Origin: Bacteroidales bacterium
GTDB lineage: Bacteria > Bacteroidota > Bacteroidia > Bacteroidales > Bacteroidaceae
Length of the DNA stretch: 24,516 nt
NCBI GenBank assembly: GCA_004555245.1
Contig: SFIS01000048.1
Location: 1 to 24,516 of the forward strand
Direction: 5' to 3'
A model generated the notes under the pieces. The model did no database searches and had not been told where the DNA came from. It saw only the letters and a program-made list of their open reading frames with translations. Position numbers and translations under genes: made by a program. Positions 15,642 to 23,524 of the stretch are shown here, piece by piece. The stretch's first letter is position 1. The number at the start of each line of letters is the position of its first letter.

Positions 15642-18600
15642 ATGTGGAAAACAAATCTTGAAGAGACAAAACAACACTACATCAACTGGTGGAACCATAA
15701 AGGCATCGTGCTGAACATGTGGGAACATTTTCAGGAAGGTGTCTCTCCCCATGGCCCGTATTCTGGCGAAGCCCCTGTAAGTATCTCTTCCGCGTCGCGC
15801 AACAACTACGGGACGGGCAGCCTTAATCTTCCCGGAGCACCTGTCCCTTCCTCTCCGTCACAGCGGTGGTTCGACCCTCTGTGGCGTGCAGAATATCTCG
15901 ACTGGTATGTGGGACACTCATGCTTGAAAGCCGATATGCTGCCAGTGGCAAACACACAGCTCGGTCCCGGTTCGCTTGCAGCTATCCTCGGGGCAGTCTA
16001 TGAAGGCGGCGACGACACGATATGGATACATCCCGACCCGCATTTCTCTGACAAGCTGCATTTCAACCCTGAGCACGAGAACTATCTCATACACAAGAAT
16101 CTGCTGAAGGCATGTAAGGCCAAAGCCAACGGAAACTATTATGTCGGCATGCCCGACCTTATGGAAGGTCTTGATGTCCTCGCTGCCTTGAAAGGCACGG
16201 ACAAGGTTCTGCTCGACACAGTGATGCAGCCAGAGGTTGTAGAAGAGCAGCTGCAGTATATCAACGACACATATTTCAAAGTCTTCGACGAGCTTTACGA
16301 CATCATCCGCGAAGGCGACGAGATGGCATTCTGCTATTTCTCTGCATGGGCACCGGGCAAGATGACGAAGCTGCAGTGCGACATCTCGACGATGATTTCA
16401 GAGGCGGACTACCGCCGTTTCGTACAGCCTTATCTCCGCGAGCAGTGCCGTAAGATACCTTACACGCTGTATCATCTCGACGGGGTAGGCGCTTTGCACC
16501 ATCTCCCTGCCATTCTCGAGATAGAAGAACTTAACGCCATCCAGTGGACACCAGGTGTCGGCGAGCCTCAGGGAGGCAATGCCAAGTGGTATGACCTGTA
16601 TCGCAAGATACTCGACAACGGCAAGAGCATCATGGCATGCTGGGTCACACTCGACGAGCTGCGTCCCCTTCTTGACAACATCGGCGGCGACGGCGTGCAT
16701 CTTGAGATGGACTTCCATAACGAGGCAGAAGTCGAACAGGCGATGCGCATCATAGAAGAATACCAGACGTCAGCCGTAGAGGCGAAGGTTGACGAGTGCA
16801 TCCGTGTCGCCGACACCCTTACTTTCGGCAAGCCTGCCGCCCCCCGCTATCGTCCTCTGCGTCTCTCTTCCGCCTTTGCGGAGAACGGAGCCCGTCCGTC
16901 TGGTGCCGCCTCAGTCATGCCTTCTTCCACATCGCGGGTGCCTCTTGCAGTGCCCTCACTGTCCGAGACGATATCAGACCGCATCCTTGTCCTTGACGGC
17001 GGCTTCGGCACGATGGCTCAAGGCTACGGCTACAAGGGCTGTTGTGACGAGCTTGTCCTCTCACATCCGGAAGTCGTACAGGACATCCACCGCCGCTATC
17101 TTGCTGCCGGAGCGGACATCATCGAGACCGACACGTTCTCGGCACAGCGCATCTCGCTTGCCGACAATGGTCTGCAGGCAAAGGTGAGAGACATCAACGC
17201 CTCCGCCGCATCTATCGCCCGCACCATCGCCGATGCCTTCACGCTCACCGACCCGTCCCGTCCGCGCTATGTGGCAGGTTCTGTCGGCCCGACAAACAAG
17301 TGTGTCTCCATCTCCTCGCCGTCTGGCCCGTTGTCGCGCGAGGAACTTGCCGACGCCTATGCCGAGCAGATGGAGGCATTGATAGAAGGCGGTGTCGATT
17401 GTCTGTTGATAGAGACAATCTTCGATGTCGAGAATGCCTATGTGGCTCTCGAAGCATCAGAGCGCGTGATGGACAGGCTCTCTTGCCGTCTGCCGGTGAT
17501 GCTCTCGTTCTCTCAAGTGAACGACGAGGGCATCAACATGAACGGTCAGGATGTCTTTGAGTTCATACGCCGTGCCGCGCGCCGCTTCGATATCTTCTCC
17601 GTGGGAGTGAACTGCACCTCCGAGCCCCGCAATCTCCAGCCTGTCGTTCAGCGTATGGCAGCCTCCCTGCCGTTCCATATCTCCGTCTATGGCAATGCCG
17701 GAATGCCAGACAGCAAGGGGAGATACCTTCAAAGTCCTGAGAGTTTCGCTGAGCAGAACTGGGCTATGGTCAACTCACGTTGCGTGAATATCGTAGGCGG
17801 ATGTTGCGGTACAACCGACAAGCACATCGCCCTTCTCCGCCATCTTGTAGAGCCTTTGCCCGGCTGTTACGCTCCTCCGCGTTCCTCTTCCGCCTCTCCT
17901 TCCTTCCCCCCGCCTCAATCCGGCGTTTCGTCTCCCGCCGTTTCTGAAGCCCCCGCGCCATCCTCTGGCGCCCCGGAATCTTCTCCTTCCGTCTCCGCAT
18001 CATCTTCCGCCTCCGCTTCGTCACATCCGCTTCTTGACGCCATCGTAGCGGGCAATCAGGATGCCGCAGTCGAGGCAACCCGCGCCGCAATCGCTTCCGG
18101 TGCCGAACCGTCAGTACTTATCAACACTCAGATGATTCAGGCGATGTCCATCGTAGGCCGGCGTTTCCAGGAAGGCAAGGCGTTTGTGCCCCAGCTTCTC
18201 ATGGCGGGACGTGCCATGAAAGGCGCCCTTGCGCTTCTGAAGCCCATCATGGAGGCCAGCGGCGAGGGCATTGCGTCAGCCGGTCGCATCGTGATAGGTA
18301 CGGTGAAAGGCGACCTCCACGACATCGGCAAGAACCTTGTGGCGTCGATGCTTGAAGGTTCCGGCTTCGAGGTGGTGAACATCGGCATTGACGTAGATGC
18401 CGACACCTTTGTCAACGCCGTTGTAGATAACAAGGCCGACATCCTTTGTCTCTCCGCCCTCCTTACCACGACGATGACCTATATGCAGGATGTCATCGCC
18501 GCCCTTGAGCGTGCGGGCATCCGCGACAAGGTGAAGGTGATGGTCGGCGGTGCTCCCGTGTCTCAGGAGTTTGCCGACGAGATAGGTGCCGACGGCTACA

Positions 18601-18653
18601 GTTCTAACGCCAACGAGGCAGTCGCCCTGGCAAAGCGTCTCATGTCGAGCTGA
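15642..18653 (+). CDS. Three-domain corrinoid methyltransferase: URO-D-like + homocysteine methyltransferase + B12-binding
   Basis: The protein has 1003 residues, soluble, with no signal peptide. Residues 1-395 form a URO-D-fold methyltransferase domain (YHLDGVGALHHLPAILEI at 277-294, IQWTPGVGEPQGG). It lacks the HxC...C zinc site of MtaA, having HLD instead. Residues about 445-740 form a homocysteine S-methyltransferase domain (LDGGFGTMAQ, GADIIETDTFSA) with zinc cysteines C658 (GVNCTS) and C721/C722 (GGCCGTT). After a Ser/Pro/Ala-rich linker (745-795), residues about 795-1003 form a MetH-type cap plus corrinoid-binding domain with GDLHDIGKN (H893 is the cobalt ligand), SALLTTTM and VMVGGAPVS. 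Compared with MetH, the folate domain is replaced by URO-D and the AdoMet reactivation domain is missing. I infer substrate-methyl transfer to corrinoid, then to homocysteine, giving methionine. A URO-D methyltransferase and a symporter follow. Confidence 0.9.
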   Translation: MWKTNLEETKQHYINWWNHKGIVLNMWEHFQEGVSPHGPYSGEAPVSISSASRNNYGTGSLNLPGAPVPSSPSQRWFDPLWRAEYLDWYVGHSCLKADMLPVANTQLGPGSLAAILGAVYEGGDDTIWIHPDPHFSDKLHFNPEHENYLIHKNLLKACKAKANGNYYVGMPDLMEGLDVLAALKGTDKVLLDTVMQPEVVEEQLQYINDTYFKVFDELYDIIREGDEMAFCYFSAWAPGKMTKLQCDISTMISEADYRRFVQPYLREQCRKIPYTLYHLDGVGALHHLPAILEIEELNAIQWTPGVGEPQGGNAKWYDLYRKILDNGKSIMACWVTLDELRPLLDNIGGDGVHLEMDFHNEAEVEQAMRIIEEYQTSAVEAKVDECIRVADTLTFGKPAAPRYRPLRLSSAFAENGARPSGAASVMPSSTSRVPLAVPSLSETISDRILVLDGGFGTMAQGYGYKGCCDELVLSHPEVVQDIHRRYLAAGADIIETDTFSAQRISLADNGLQAKVRDINASAASIARTIADAFTLTDPSRPRYVAGSVGPTNKCVSISSPSGPLSREELADAYAEQMEALIEGGVDCLLIETIFDVENAYVALEASERVMDRLSCRLPVMLSFSQVNDEGINMNGQDVFEFIRRAARRFDIFSVGVNCTSEPRNLQPVVQRMAASLPFHISVYGNAGMPDSKGRYLQSPESFAEQNWAMVNSRCVNIVGGCCGTTDKHIALLRHLVEPLPGCYAPPRSSSASPSFPPPQSGVSSPAVSEAPAPSSGAPESSPSVSASSSASASSHPLLDAIVAGNQDAAVEATRAAIASGAEPSVLINTQMIQAMSIVGRRFQEGKAFVPQLLMAGRAMKGALALLKPIMEASGEGIASAGRIVIGTVKGDLHDIGKNLVASMLEGSGFEVVNIGIDVDADTFVNAVVDNKADILCLSALLTTTMTYMQDVIAALERAGIRDKVKVMVGGAPVSQEFADEIGADGYSSNANEAVALAKRLMSS

Positions 18654-18740
18654 GGTCCATGCCTGTCTCCGTCCCCCACTTTCCTTTAGTTTCCCATCCC
18701 GGGGCTGTCCACAGTCTCTCAAAACAAAATCTTCTGATTT

Positions 18741-19745
18741 ATGAACATACGCGAATGGTGTCGTGATATCATACGCCGTCCCGACCGTGTCGCTATCCCC
18801 ATCATGACACATCCCGGCATCGAGGAGATGCCCTACACCGTCCGTCAGGCCATCACCGACGGTTCAATCCATGCGCAGGCCATCAAGAACCTTGCGTCCC
18901 GTTATCCCACTCATGCCGCCTCGGTCATCATGGACCTCACTGTCGAAGCCGAGGCATTCGGTGCCGACATCCTTTTTCCCGAAGATGAGATAGCGACCGT
19001 CAGCGGCCACTGCCTCAGTTCTCCGTCCGACATCCGCAACCTCCGTGTTCCGTCGTTGTCCGGCGGCCGTATTCCGGAGTATCTCAAGGCGAGCGTCATC
19101 GCCCACCGTGACATTTCCGACCGTCCTGTCTTTGCCGGCTGCATCGGTCCTTTCTCCCTTGCCGGCCGTCTGTATGACATGTCAGACATGATGATGCTCA
19201 TCTGCAGCGACCCGCAGTCGGCGCACGAGTTGTTGGAGAAAGCCACCACGTTCATCCTCCGTTATGTCGCCGCATTGAAGGCAACGGGTGTCGAGGGAGT
19301 GCTGATGGCAGAGCCGGCAGCCGGTCTGTTGTCAGATGCAGACTGCACCACCTTCTCTTCAGAATACATCCGGCGCATCGTCGAGAAGCTACAGGACGAC
19401 AACTTCATTATCATCCTTCACAACTGCGGCAACACCGGCCATTGCACTCCCGCTATGGTTAAGACCGGCGCGGCAGCCCTGCATCTCGGCAACAAATGCG
19501 ATTTGGCAGAGATAGCGGCCTCCGTTCCGTCCGACATCCTTGTCATGGGCAATCTCGACCCTGTCTCCGTCTTCAAGCAGATGACGCCTCGCGGGGTGTA
19601 TGACGCCACGACAGAACTTCTCCGAACTACAGCAGACTATCCCAACATAGTCCTCTCGTCGGGCTGCGACACCCCTCCCCACACCCCTTTGGCAAACATC
19701 GACGCCTTCTTCGACGCCGTCTCTGCCTACAATGCCGGCCTTTAA
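18741..19745 (+). CDS. MtaA/CmuA-type URO-D-fold zinc methyltransferase
   Basis: The protein has 334 residues, cytoplasmic. It belongs to the uroporphyrinogen decarboxylase-fold methyltransferases, which exchange methyl groups between a corrinoid and a thiol or another substrate. The zinc motif is intact: H227 and C229 in ILHNCGNTG and C309 in LSSGCDTPPHTP. MtaA-like EPAAGLLSDADCTTF (191-205) is also present. True heme-pathway HemE is excluded because its arginine-rich N-terminus is absent and the zinc motif is present. The gene lies 87 bases after the three-domain methyltransferase and 62 bases before a symporter, so one transcript is likely. It may be the substrate-side or the acceptor-side enzyme of the module; the sequence does not decide. 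Coenzyme M is not expected in this lineage, so a methanogen-type role is unlikely. Confidence 0.9.
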   Translation: MNIREWCRDIIRRPDRVAIPIMTHPGIEEMPYTVRQAITDGSIHAQAIKNLASRYPTHAASVIMDLTVEAEAFGADILFPEDEIATVSGHCLSSPSDIRNLRVPSLSGGRIPEYLKASVIAHRDISDRPVFAGCIGPFSLAGRLYDMSDMMMLICSDPQSAHELLEKATTFILRYVAALKATGVEGVLMAEPAAGLLSDADCTTFSSEYIRRIVEKLQDDNFIIILHNCGNTGHCTPAMVKTGAAALHLGNKCDLAEIAASVPSDILVMGNLDPVSVFKQMTPRGVYDATTELLRTTADYPNIVLSSGCDTPPHTPLANIDAFFDAVSAYNAGL

Positions 19746-19807
19746 GAGTCCAGCCTTCAGACTACAACCTAACCCTAACCTTACCTGACACCAAAACCTG
19801 ACAAACA

Positions 19808-21409
19808 ATGATAACAGACACCTTGCACGCATTAGACTGGACCATTCTTGTGCTTTATTTCGTCCTTCTTCTCGTCATAGGCTTGTGGGCAAGCCGCAAG
19901 AGCAGCGACGGGCAGAGCAAGTTTCTCGCCTCGCGCTCTTTGAAGTGGTATCACATCGGTTTCTCCATGTGGGGCACCAATGTCGGTCCGTCGATGCTCA
20001 TAGCCTCGGCTGCGGCGGGCTACACTACCGGCGTCGTCTCCGGCAACTACGCGTGGTACGCCTTCATCTTCATCGGACTGCTGGCCTTCGTCTTTGCTCC
20101 GCGCTATCTGGGCGAGAAGATTCACACGCTCCCGGAGTTTATGGGCAAGCGTTTCGGACAATCTACGCGCAGCATCCTCGCCTGGTACACCATCGTGACG
20201 GTGCTTATCTCCTGGTTAGCCCTTACGCTTTTCGCCGGCGGCGTACTTATCCGTCAGATTTTCGGCATGCCGATGTGGCTCTCCGCCCTTATCCTCCTTG
20301 CCATCTCCGCGTTTTTCACCATCATGGGCGGACTGAAGGCGGTGGCGTACACCAATGTCTATCAGATGGTCCTTCTCATCGTTGTCTCAGCCACGCTCAC
20401 CGTAGTGGGCATCGTGACGCTTGGCGGCGGTTCGTTCATCGGCGGCATCCGTACCCTTGCCGACCCGGCTGTCGTTCCTGAGAACTATTGGCATCTCTTC
20501 CGTTCCGCCGACGATTTGCCCGCCTACTACTGGCTTCCCATCCTTCTTGGCTATCCCATTTCCGGTCTGTGGTTCTGGTGTACGGACCAGAGCATGGTTC
20601 AGCCCGTTCTTGCAGCCAAGAATCTCAACGAGGGTCAGAAGGGCACTAACCTCACCGGCTGGCTCAAGATTCTTGACGTAGCCATATACATCATCCCCGG
20701 CATCGTATGCTTCGCTTTGGCTCGCACCGGCTTTTTCGGCGGTGCGTCGATAGCCCCCGACAATGCTTATATGGCGCTTGTGATGCATCTCTTCCCCGTC
20801 GGCATGGTAGGTCTTGTCATGGCAGTGCTCACGGCAGCCCTTGTCTCCACCATCGGCAGTTCGCTCAACGCCCTTTCCACCGTCTTCACGATGGACATCT
20901 ATGTCAAGAACGTCAATCCGCAGGCGTCTCCGAAAGAGATTTCCCGCACGGGCCACATCGTCACGATAGTCGGCGCCCTTGTCTCCATCGTCATCACCGT
21001 TGCTGTTGACAACATCAAGGGTATGGACCTCTTCAACGTCTTCCAGTCCGTGCTCTCTTTCATAGCGCCCCCGATGGCGGCCGTCTTTGTCATGGGCGTG
21101 TTCTGGCGTAGGTGTACGACCTTGGCGGCCAACCTTGTTCTTTCGTTCGGCACCATCGTCAGCATCACCACCGGTATATGCTATCTGTGGGTCATTCCCG
21201 GAGCCAGCGAGCATCTGCATTTCATGATGCTCTCTTTCGTGCTCTTCTGTGTCCTTCTGCTCATGATGTTCTTCGTCAGCATCTTCGATGTCTCTCACGA
21301 ACAGCGTCAGGCCATGAAAGCTGTGAACGAGCCTACATCGTTGGGCGTCAGAATCTCGTGGGTACTCCTTGTGATTGTGATGGTCGGACTGTATGTATTC
21401 TTCAACTGA
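19808..21409 (+). CDS. Sodium:solute symporter, SGLT-like
   Basis: The protein has 533 residues with about 14 hydrophobic helices. It is an inner-membrane Na+-coupled importer of the SSS family. Features are TILVLYFVLLLVIGLWASRK, the FLASRSLKWYHIGFSMWGTN segment after the first helix, IHTLPEFMGKRFG, FFTIMGGLKAVAYTNVYQM, DQSMVQPVLAAKNLNEGQKG and a C-terminal single helix (WVLLVIVMVGLYVFFN). The FLAxxSL...PEFxxKRF and DQxxVQ patterns resemble bacterial SGLT sugar transporters more than the symporter at 12088 does. It is the last gene of the methyltransferase transcription unit and is followed by a terminator. It most likely imports the compound that the upstream enzymes demethylate, possibly a sugar; this is inference from position. 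Confidence 0.9.
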   Translation: MITDTLHALDWTILVLYFVLLLVIGLWASRKSSDGQSKFLASRSLKWYHIGFSMWGTNVGPSMLIASAAAGYTTGVVSGNYAWYAFIFIGLLAFVFAPRYLGEKIHTLPEFMGKRFGQSTRSILAWYTIVTVLISWLALTLFAGGVLIRQIFGMPMWLSALILLAISAFFTIMGGLKAVAYTNVYQMVLLIVVSATLTVVGIVTLGGGSFIGGIRTLADPAVVPENYWHLFRSADDLPAYYWLPILLGYPISGLWFWCTDQSMVQPVLAAKNLNEGQKGTNLTGWLKILDVAIYIIPGIVCFALARTGFFGGASIAPDNAYMALVMHLFPVGMVGLVMAVLTAALVSTIGSSLNALSTVFTMDIYVKNVNPQASPKEISRTGHIVTIVGALVSIVITVAVDNIKGMDLFNVFQSVLSFIAPPMAAVFVMGVFWRRCTTLAANLVLSFGTIVSITTGICYLWVIPGASEHLHFMMLSFVLFCVLLLMMFFVSIFDVSHEQRQAMKAVNEPTSLGVRISWVLLVIVMVGLYVFFN

Positions 21410-21434
21410 TTTTTTTCCCCGTTTGACAAGTTGG

Positions 21435-21473
21435 CAAGTTGACAAGCTGTCGAGTTCACGGCTTGTCAACTTG
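21435..21473 (+). terminator. Terminator after the methyltransferase-symporter unit
   Basis: A 13-bp perfect stem (CAAGTTGACAAGC at 21435-21447 with GCTTGTCAACTTG at 21461-21473) has a 13-nt loop and is followed by TCATTTT. The 5' side also contains extra near-copies of ACAAGTTG (GACAAGTTGG from 21425), allowing alternative pairings. Confidence 0.75.
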
Positions 21474-21522
21474 TCATTTTAAAAAATACATTAAAACCTC
21501 TCGTTATTTGCGTGGAAATTTG

Positions 21523-21530
21523 TAACTTTG
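21523..21530 (+). promoter_or_regulatory. -7 box abutting the lysozyme start codon
   Basis: TAACTTTG matches the consensus exactly. Only four bases (CAGC) separate it from the ATG at 21535, so transcription should start at or next to the start codon. Confidence 0.6.
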
Positions 21531-21534
21531 CAGC

Positions 21535-22239
21535 ATGAATTGCAGATTACACCTTATATTATTATATATTGTCCTCCATTTCAGCCTCCCTTCCTCATCC
21601 CAGACAGCCTTGGTTGAGTGTGAGGACACGTGTACACACATCCATGGCATAGACATCAGCCACTATCAGGGCGATGTCTTTTGGGAGATAATAGGCGAGA
21701 ACACGCGCATGGCGTATGTATATATCAAAGCCACAGAAGGCGGCGACCGTATCGACAAGCGTTACGAGAACAACCTTCGTGTCGCTCACAGCCACGGTCT
21801 GAAAGTGGGCTCGTACCATTTCTATCGCCCCAAGACGCCCCAGGAGAAACAGTTGCAGAACTTCGCCACGCAATGTCTCCGCAGCGAGCAGGACCTTGTG
21901 CCGATGATCGATGTCGAGACAACCGCCGGCCTTTCAGACAGTGCGTTCTGCGATTCGCTGTTCCGTTTTCTCGAACTTGTCGAACGCCACTATCGCCAGA
22001 AGCCGCTCATCTACACCGGCGCAAACTTCTACGACAAACACCTGCTTGGCAAGATTGACGACTATAAGGTTATGATAGCCCAATACACCGAGCGCGAGCC
22101 CCGCCTGAAAGACGACCGTGACATCACGATGTGGCAGTACACCGGCAAGGGCCGCATCAACGGCATCAAGGGTTATGTCGATAAGAGCCGTTTCATGGGC
22201 AAGCACTCCTTGCGTGAGATACGCTACCGTCACCGTTGA
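21535..22239 (+). CDS. Secreted GH25 family lysozyme
   Basis: The enzyme cleaves the beta-1,4 bond between N-acetylmuramic acid and N-acetylglucosamine in peptidoglycan. The protein has 234 residues. An N-terminal signal peptide (MNCRLHLILLYIVLHFSLPSS) precedes a single GH25 domain with HGIDISHYQGDVFW (D40), AYVYIKATEGG, VGSYHFYRP and the catalytic MIDVE (D126, E128), ending with MWQYTGKGRINGIKGYVDKSRF. All expected acidic residues are present. It could act in cell-wall turnover or against neighbouring cells; no immunity gene is apparent. It has its own promoter immediately at the start codon. The next gene is 49 bases downstream in the same direction and may share the transcript. Confidence 0.93.
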   Translation: MNCRLHLILLYIVLHFSLPSSSQTALVECEDTCTHIHGIDISHYQGDVFWEIIGENTRMAYVYIKATEGGDRIDKRYENNLRVAHSHGLKVGSYHFYRPKTPQEKQLQNFATQCLRSEQDLVPMIDVETTAGLSDSAFCDSLFRFLELVERHYRQKPLIYTGANFYDKHLLGKIDDYKVMIAQYTEREPRLKDDRDITMWQYTGKGRINGIKGYVDKSRFMGKHSLREIRYRHR

Positions 22240-22288
22240 CACGTCGTACAGACATCAAAGCGAGCAAATATAAACACACATAAACAAG

Positions 22289-23485
22289 ATGATCATCAAA
22301 TGTCCGGAATGTGGGCACCAGGTAAGTGAAAGGGCGCCCATCTGTCCACACTGCGGTGTGGAAATCTCAGGAAAGATAACACGCTGCAGCCATTGCGGCG
22401 AGATATATTTCACATCCGACGGCGTATGCCCGTCGTGTCATCAGGCTCCGGCAGCCGCCCCGTCTGCTTCGGCGCGCACCTCCCAGCCGCCGTCCGCGCG
22501 GCCGGAATCCTCTGCCCCGGCCTCCGCCTCGTCTTCTCCGTCCGGCTCCGGCCGTCCGTCAGCCGCCACGCAGCCATCCTCGCAGCCATCCTCCCAGCCA
22601 CACCCGGAAGGCGCGGCTCCCAAGCGCAGCCATGCCGCGCTCATCGCCTCGTTCGTCTTCGCCTGTGTGGTGCTTGCCACACTCTTCTATTTCTATCAGC
22701 GTTCGCAGCGCGACAAAGAGGCTGAAGACTACGAGTTCGCCATGCGTTCGACCGACGAAGAGGTGCTGAAGAGCTATCTCAACCGCTACGGCGACACGTC
22801 GTCAGAGCATCGCGATTCTGTCGAGTGCCGCCTTCTCGCCTTGCAGAAAGGCGACGAGGAATGGCAGAACGCCCTGTTGAGCAACTCGCGCAGCGCCCTG
22901 CAGCGATACATCGACCAGCATCCCGAATCCGTCCACTGCCAGGAGGCGGCAGACATCATCGATTCTCTCGACTGGATAGCCGCTCAGAAGAGCAACAGCG
23001 AGGAGGCTCTGAGAACCTATCTCTCGCAGCACGCCAACGGCAGATACATCGACGAGGCGACGGTGCTCATCGAGAAGCTGCGTCTCACCACTGTCCAGCC
23101 GGGCGAGAAAGACATGATCACCTCACTCTTCCGCAAGTTCTTCCAGAGCGTGAGTGCGCGCGACGAGACGTCTCTCGTCTCCACGATGTCGATGGTGATA
23201 GACAATTTCCTTGGCAAGAGCAATGCCACCGGCAACGATGTCGTCACGTTCCTCAACAAGTTCTACAAGGATGACATCAGCAAGATGATATGGCACATCG
23301 ATGCGTCGTCGTACAAGATAACGAAGACAGAGGTGGCAGAGAACGAGTTCAAGTATGAGGTGACCTTCAACGCGCGCCAGGATGTAGAGCGCGGTGCGGA
23401 AGCCGAGGTACACACCTATCGCATCAATGCCTCGGTGACAAACGACGGCTGCATCTCAAGTTTCAATCTCACAAAGCTTAACTGA
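22289..23485 (+). CDS. Double zinc-ribbon membrane protein with TPR-like and NTF2-like C-terminal region
   Basis: The protein has 398 residues and no known function. Two zinc ribbons open it: CPEC...CPHC (C5, C8, C19, C22) and CSHC...CPSC (C33, C36, C47, C50). A Ser/Pro/Ala-rich segment (52-110) leads to one TM helix (about 115-136, HAALIASFVFACVVLATLFYF). Behind it are helical TPR-like repeats, each with a Y(L/I)xxHPxS-type turn (YLNRYGDTS, YIDQHPESVHC, YLSQHANGRYIDEA). The last 125 residues look like an NTF2-type alpha+beta domain (MITSLFRKFFQSVSARDETSLV). The ribbons should face the cytoplasm and the repeats the periplasm. Similar multi-part proteins are common in Bacteroidales, but none that I know has a defined role. 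It lies downstream of the lysozyme gene and ends before a terminator. Confidence 0.85.
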   Translation: MIIKCPECGHQVSERAPICPHCGVEISGKITRCSHCGEIYFTSDGVCPSCHQAPAAAPSASARTSQPPSARPESSAPASASSSPSGSGRPSAATQPSSQPSSQPHPEGAAPKRSHAALIASFVFACVVLATLFYFYQRSQRDKEAEDYEFAMRSTDEEVLKSYLNRYGDTSSEHRDSVECRLLALQKGDEEWQNALLSNSRSALQRYIDQHPESVHCQEAADIIDSLDWIAAQKSNSEEALRTYLSQHANGRYIDEATVLIEKLRLTTVQPGEKDMITSLFRKFFQSVSARDETSLVSTMSMVIDNFLGKSNATGNDVVTFLNKFYKDDISKMIWHIDASSYKITKTEVAENEFKYEVTFNARQDVERGAEAEVHTYRINASVTNDGCISSFNLTKLN

Positions 23486-23524
23486 CCCTCACGCCCCGCG
23501 CCGGGGCTTACATACAACAAGCGG

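Noticed and set aside
15642..18653. Methionine synthase MetH
   Set aside because: Homocysteine and B12 domains are present, but the pterin-binding and AdoMet-activation domains are absent and a URO-D domain is added.
18741..19745. Uroporphyrinogen decarboxylase HemE
   Set aside because: The fold is shared, but the HxC...C zinc motif and the neighbours indicate an MtaA/CmuA-type methyltransferase, and the HemE N-terminal signature is missing.
20387..21469. 360-codon minus-strand frame across the second symporter
   Set aside because: It is a hydrophilic, His/Asp/Glu-rich shadow of a membrane protein, with no start signal or family.
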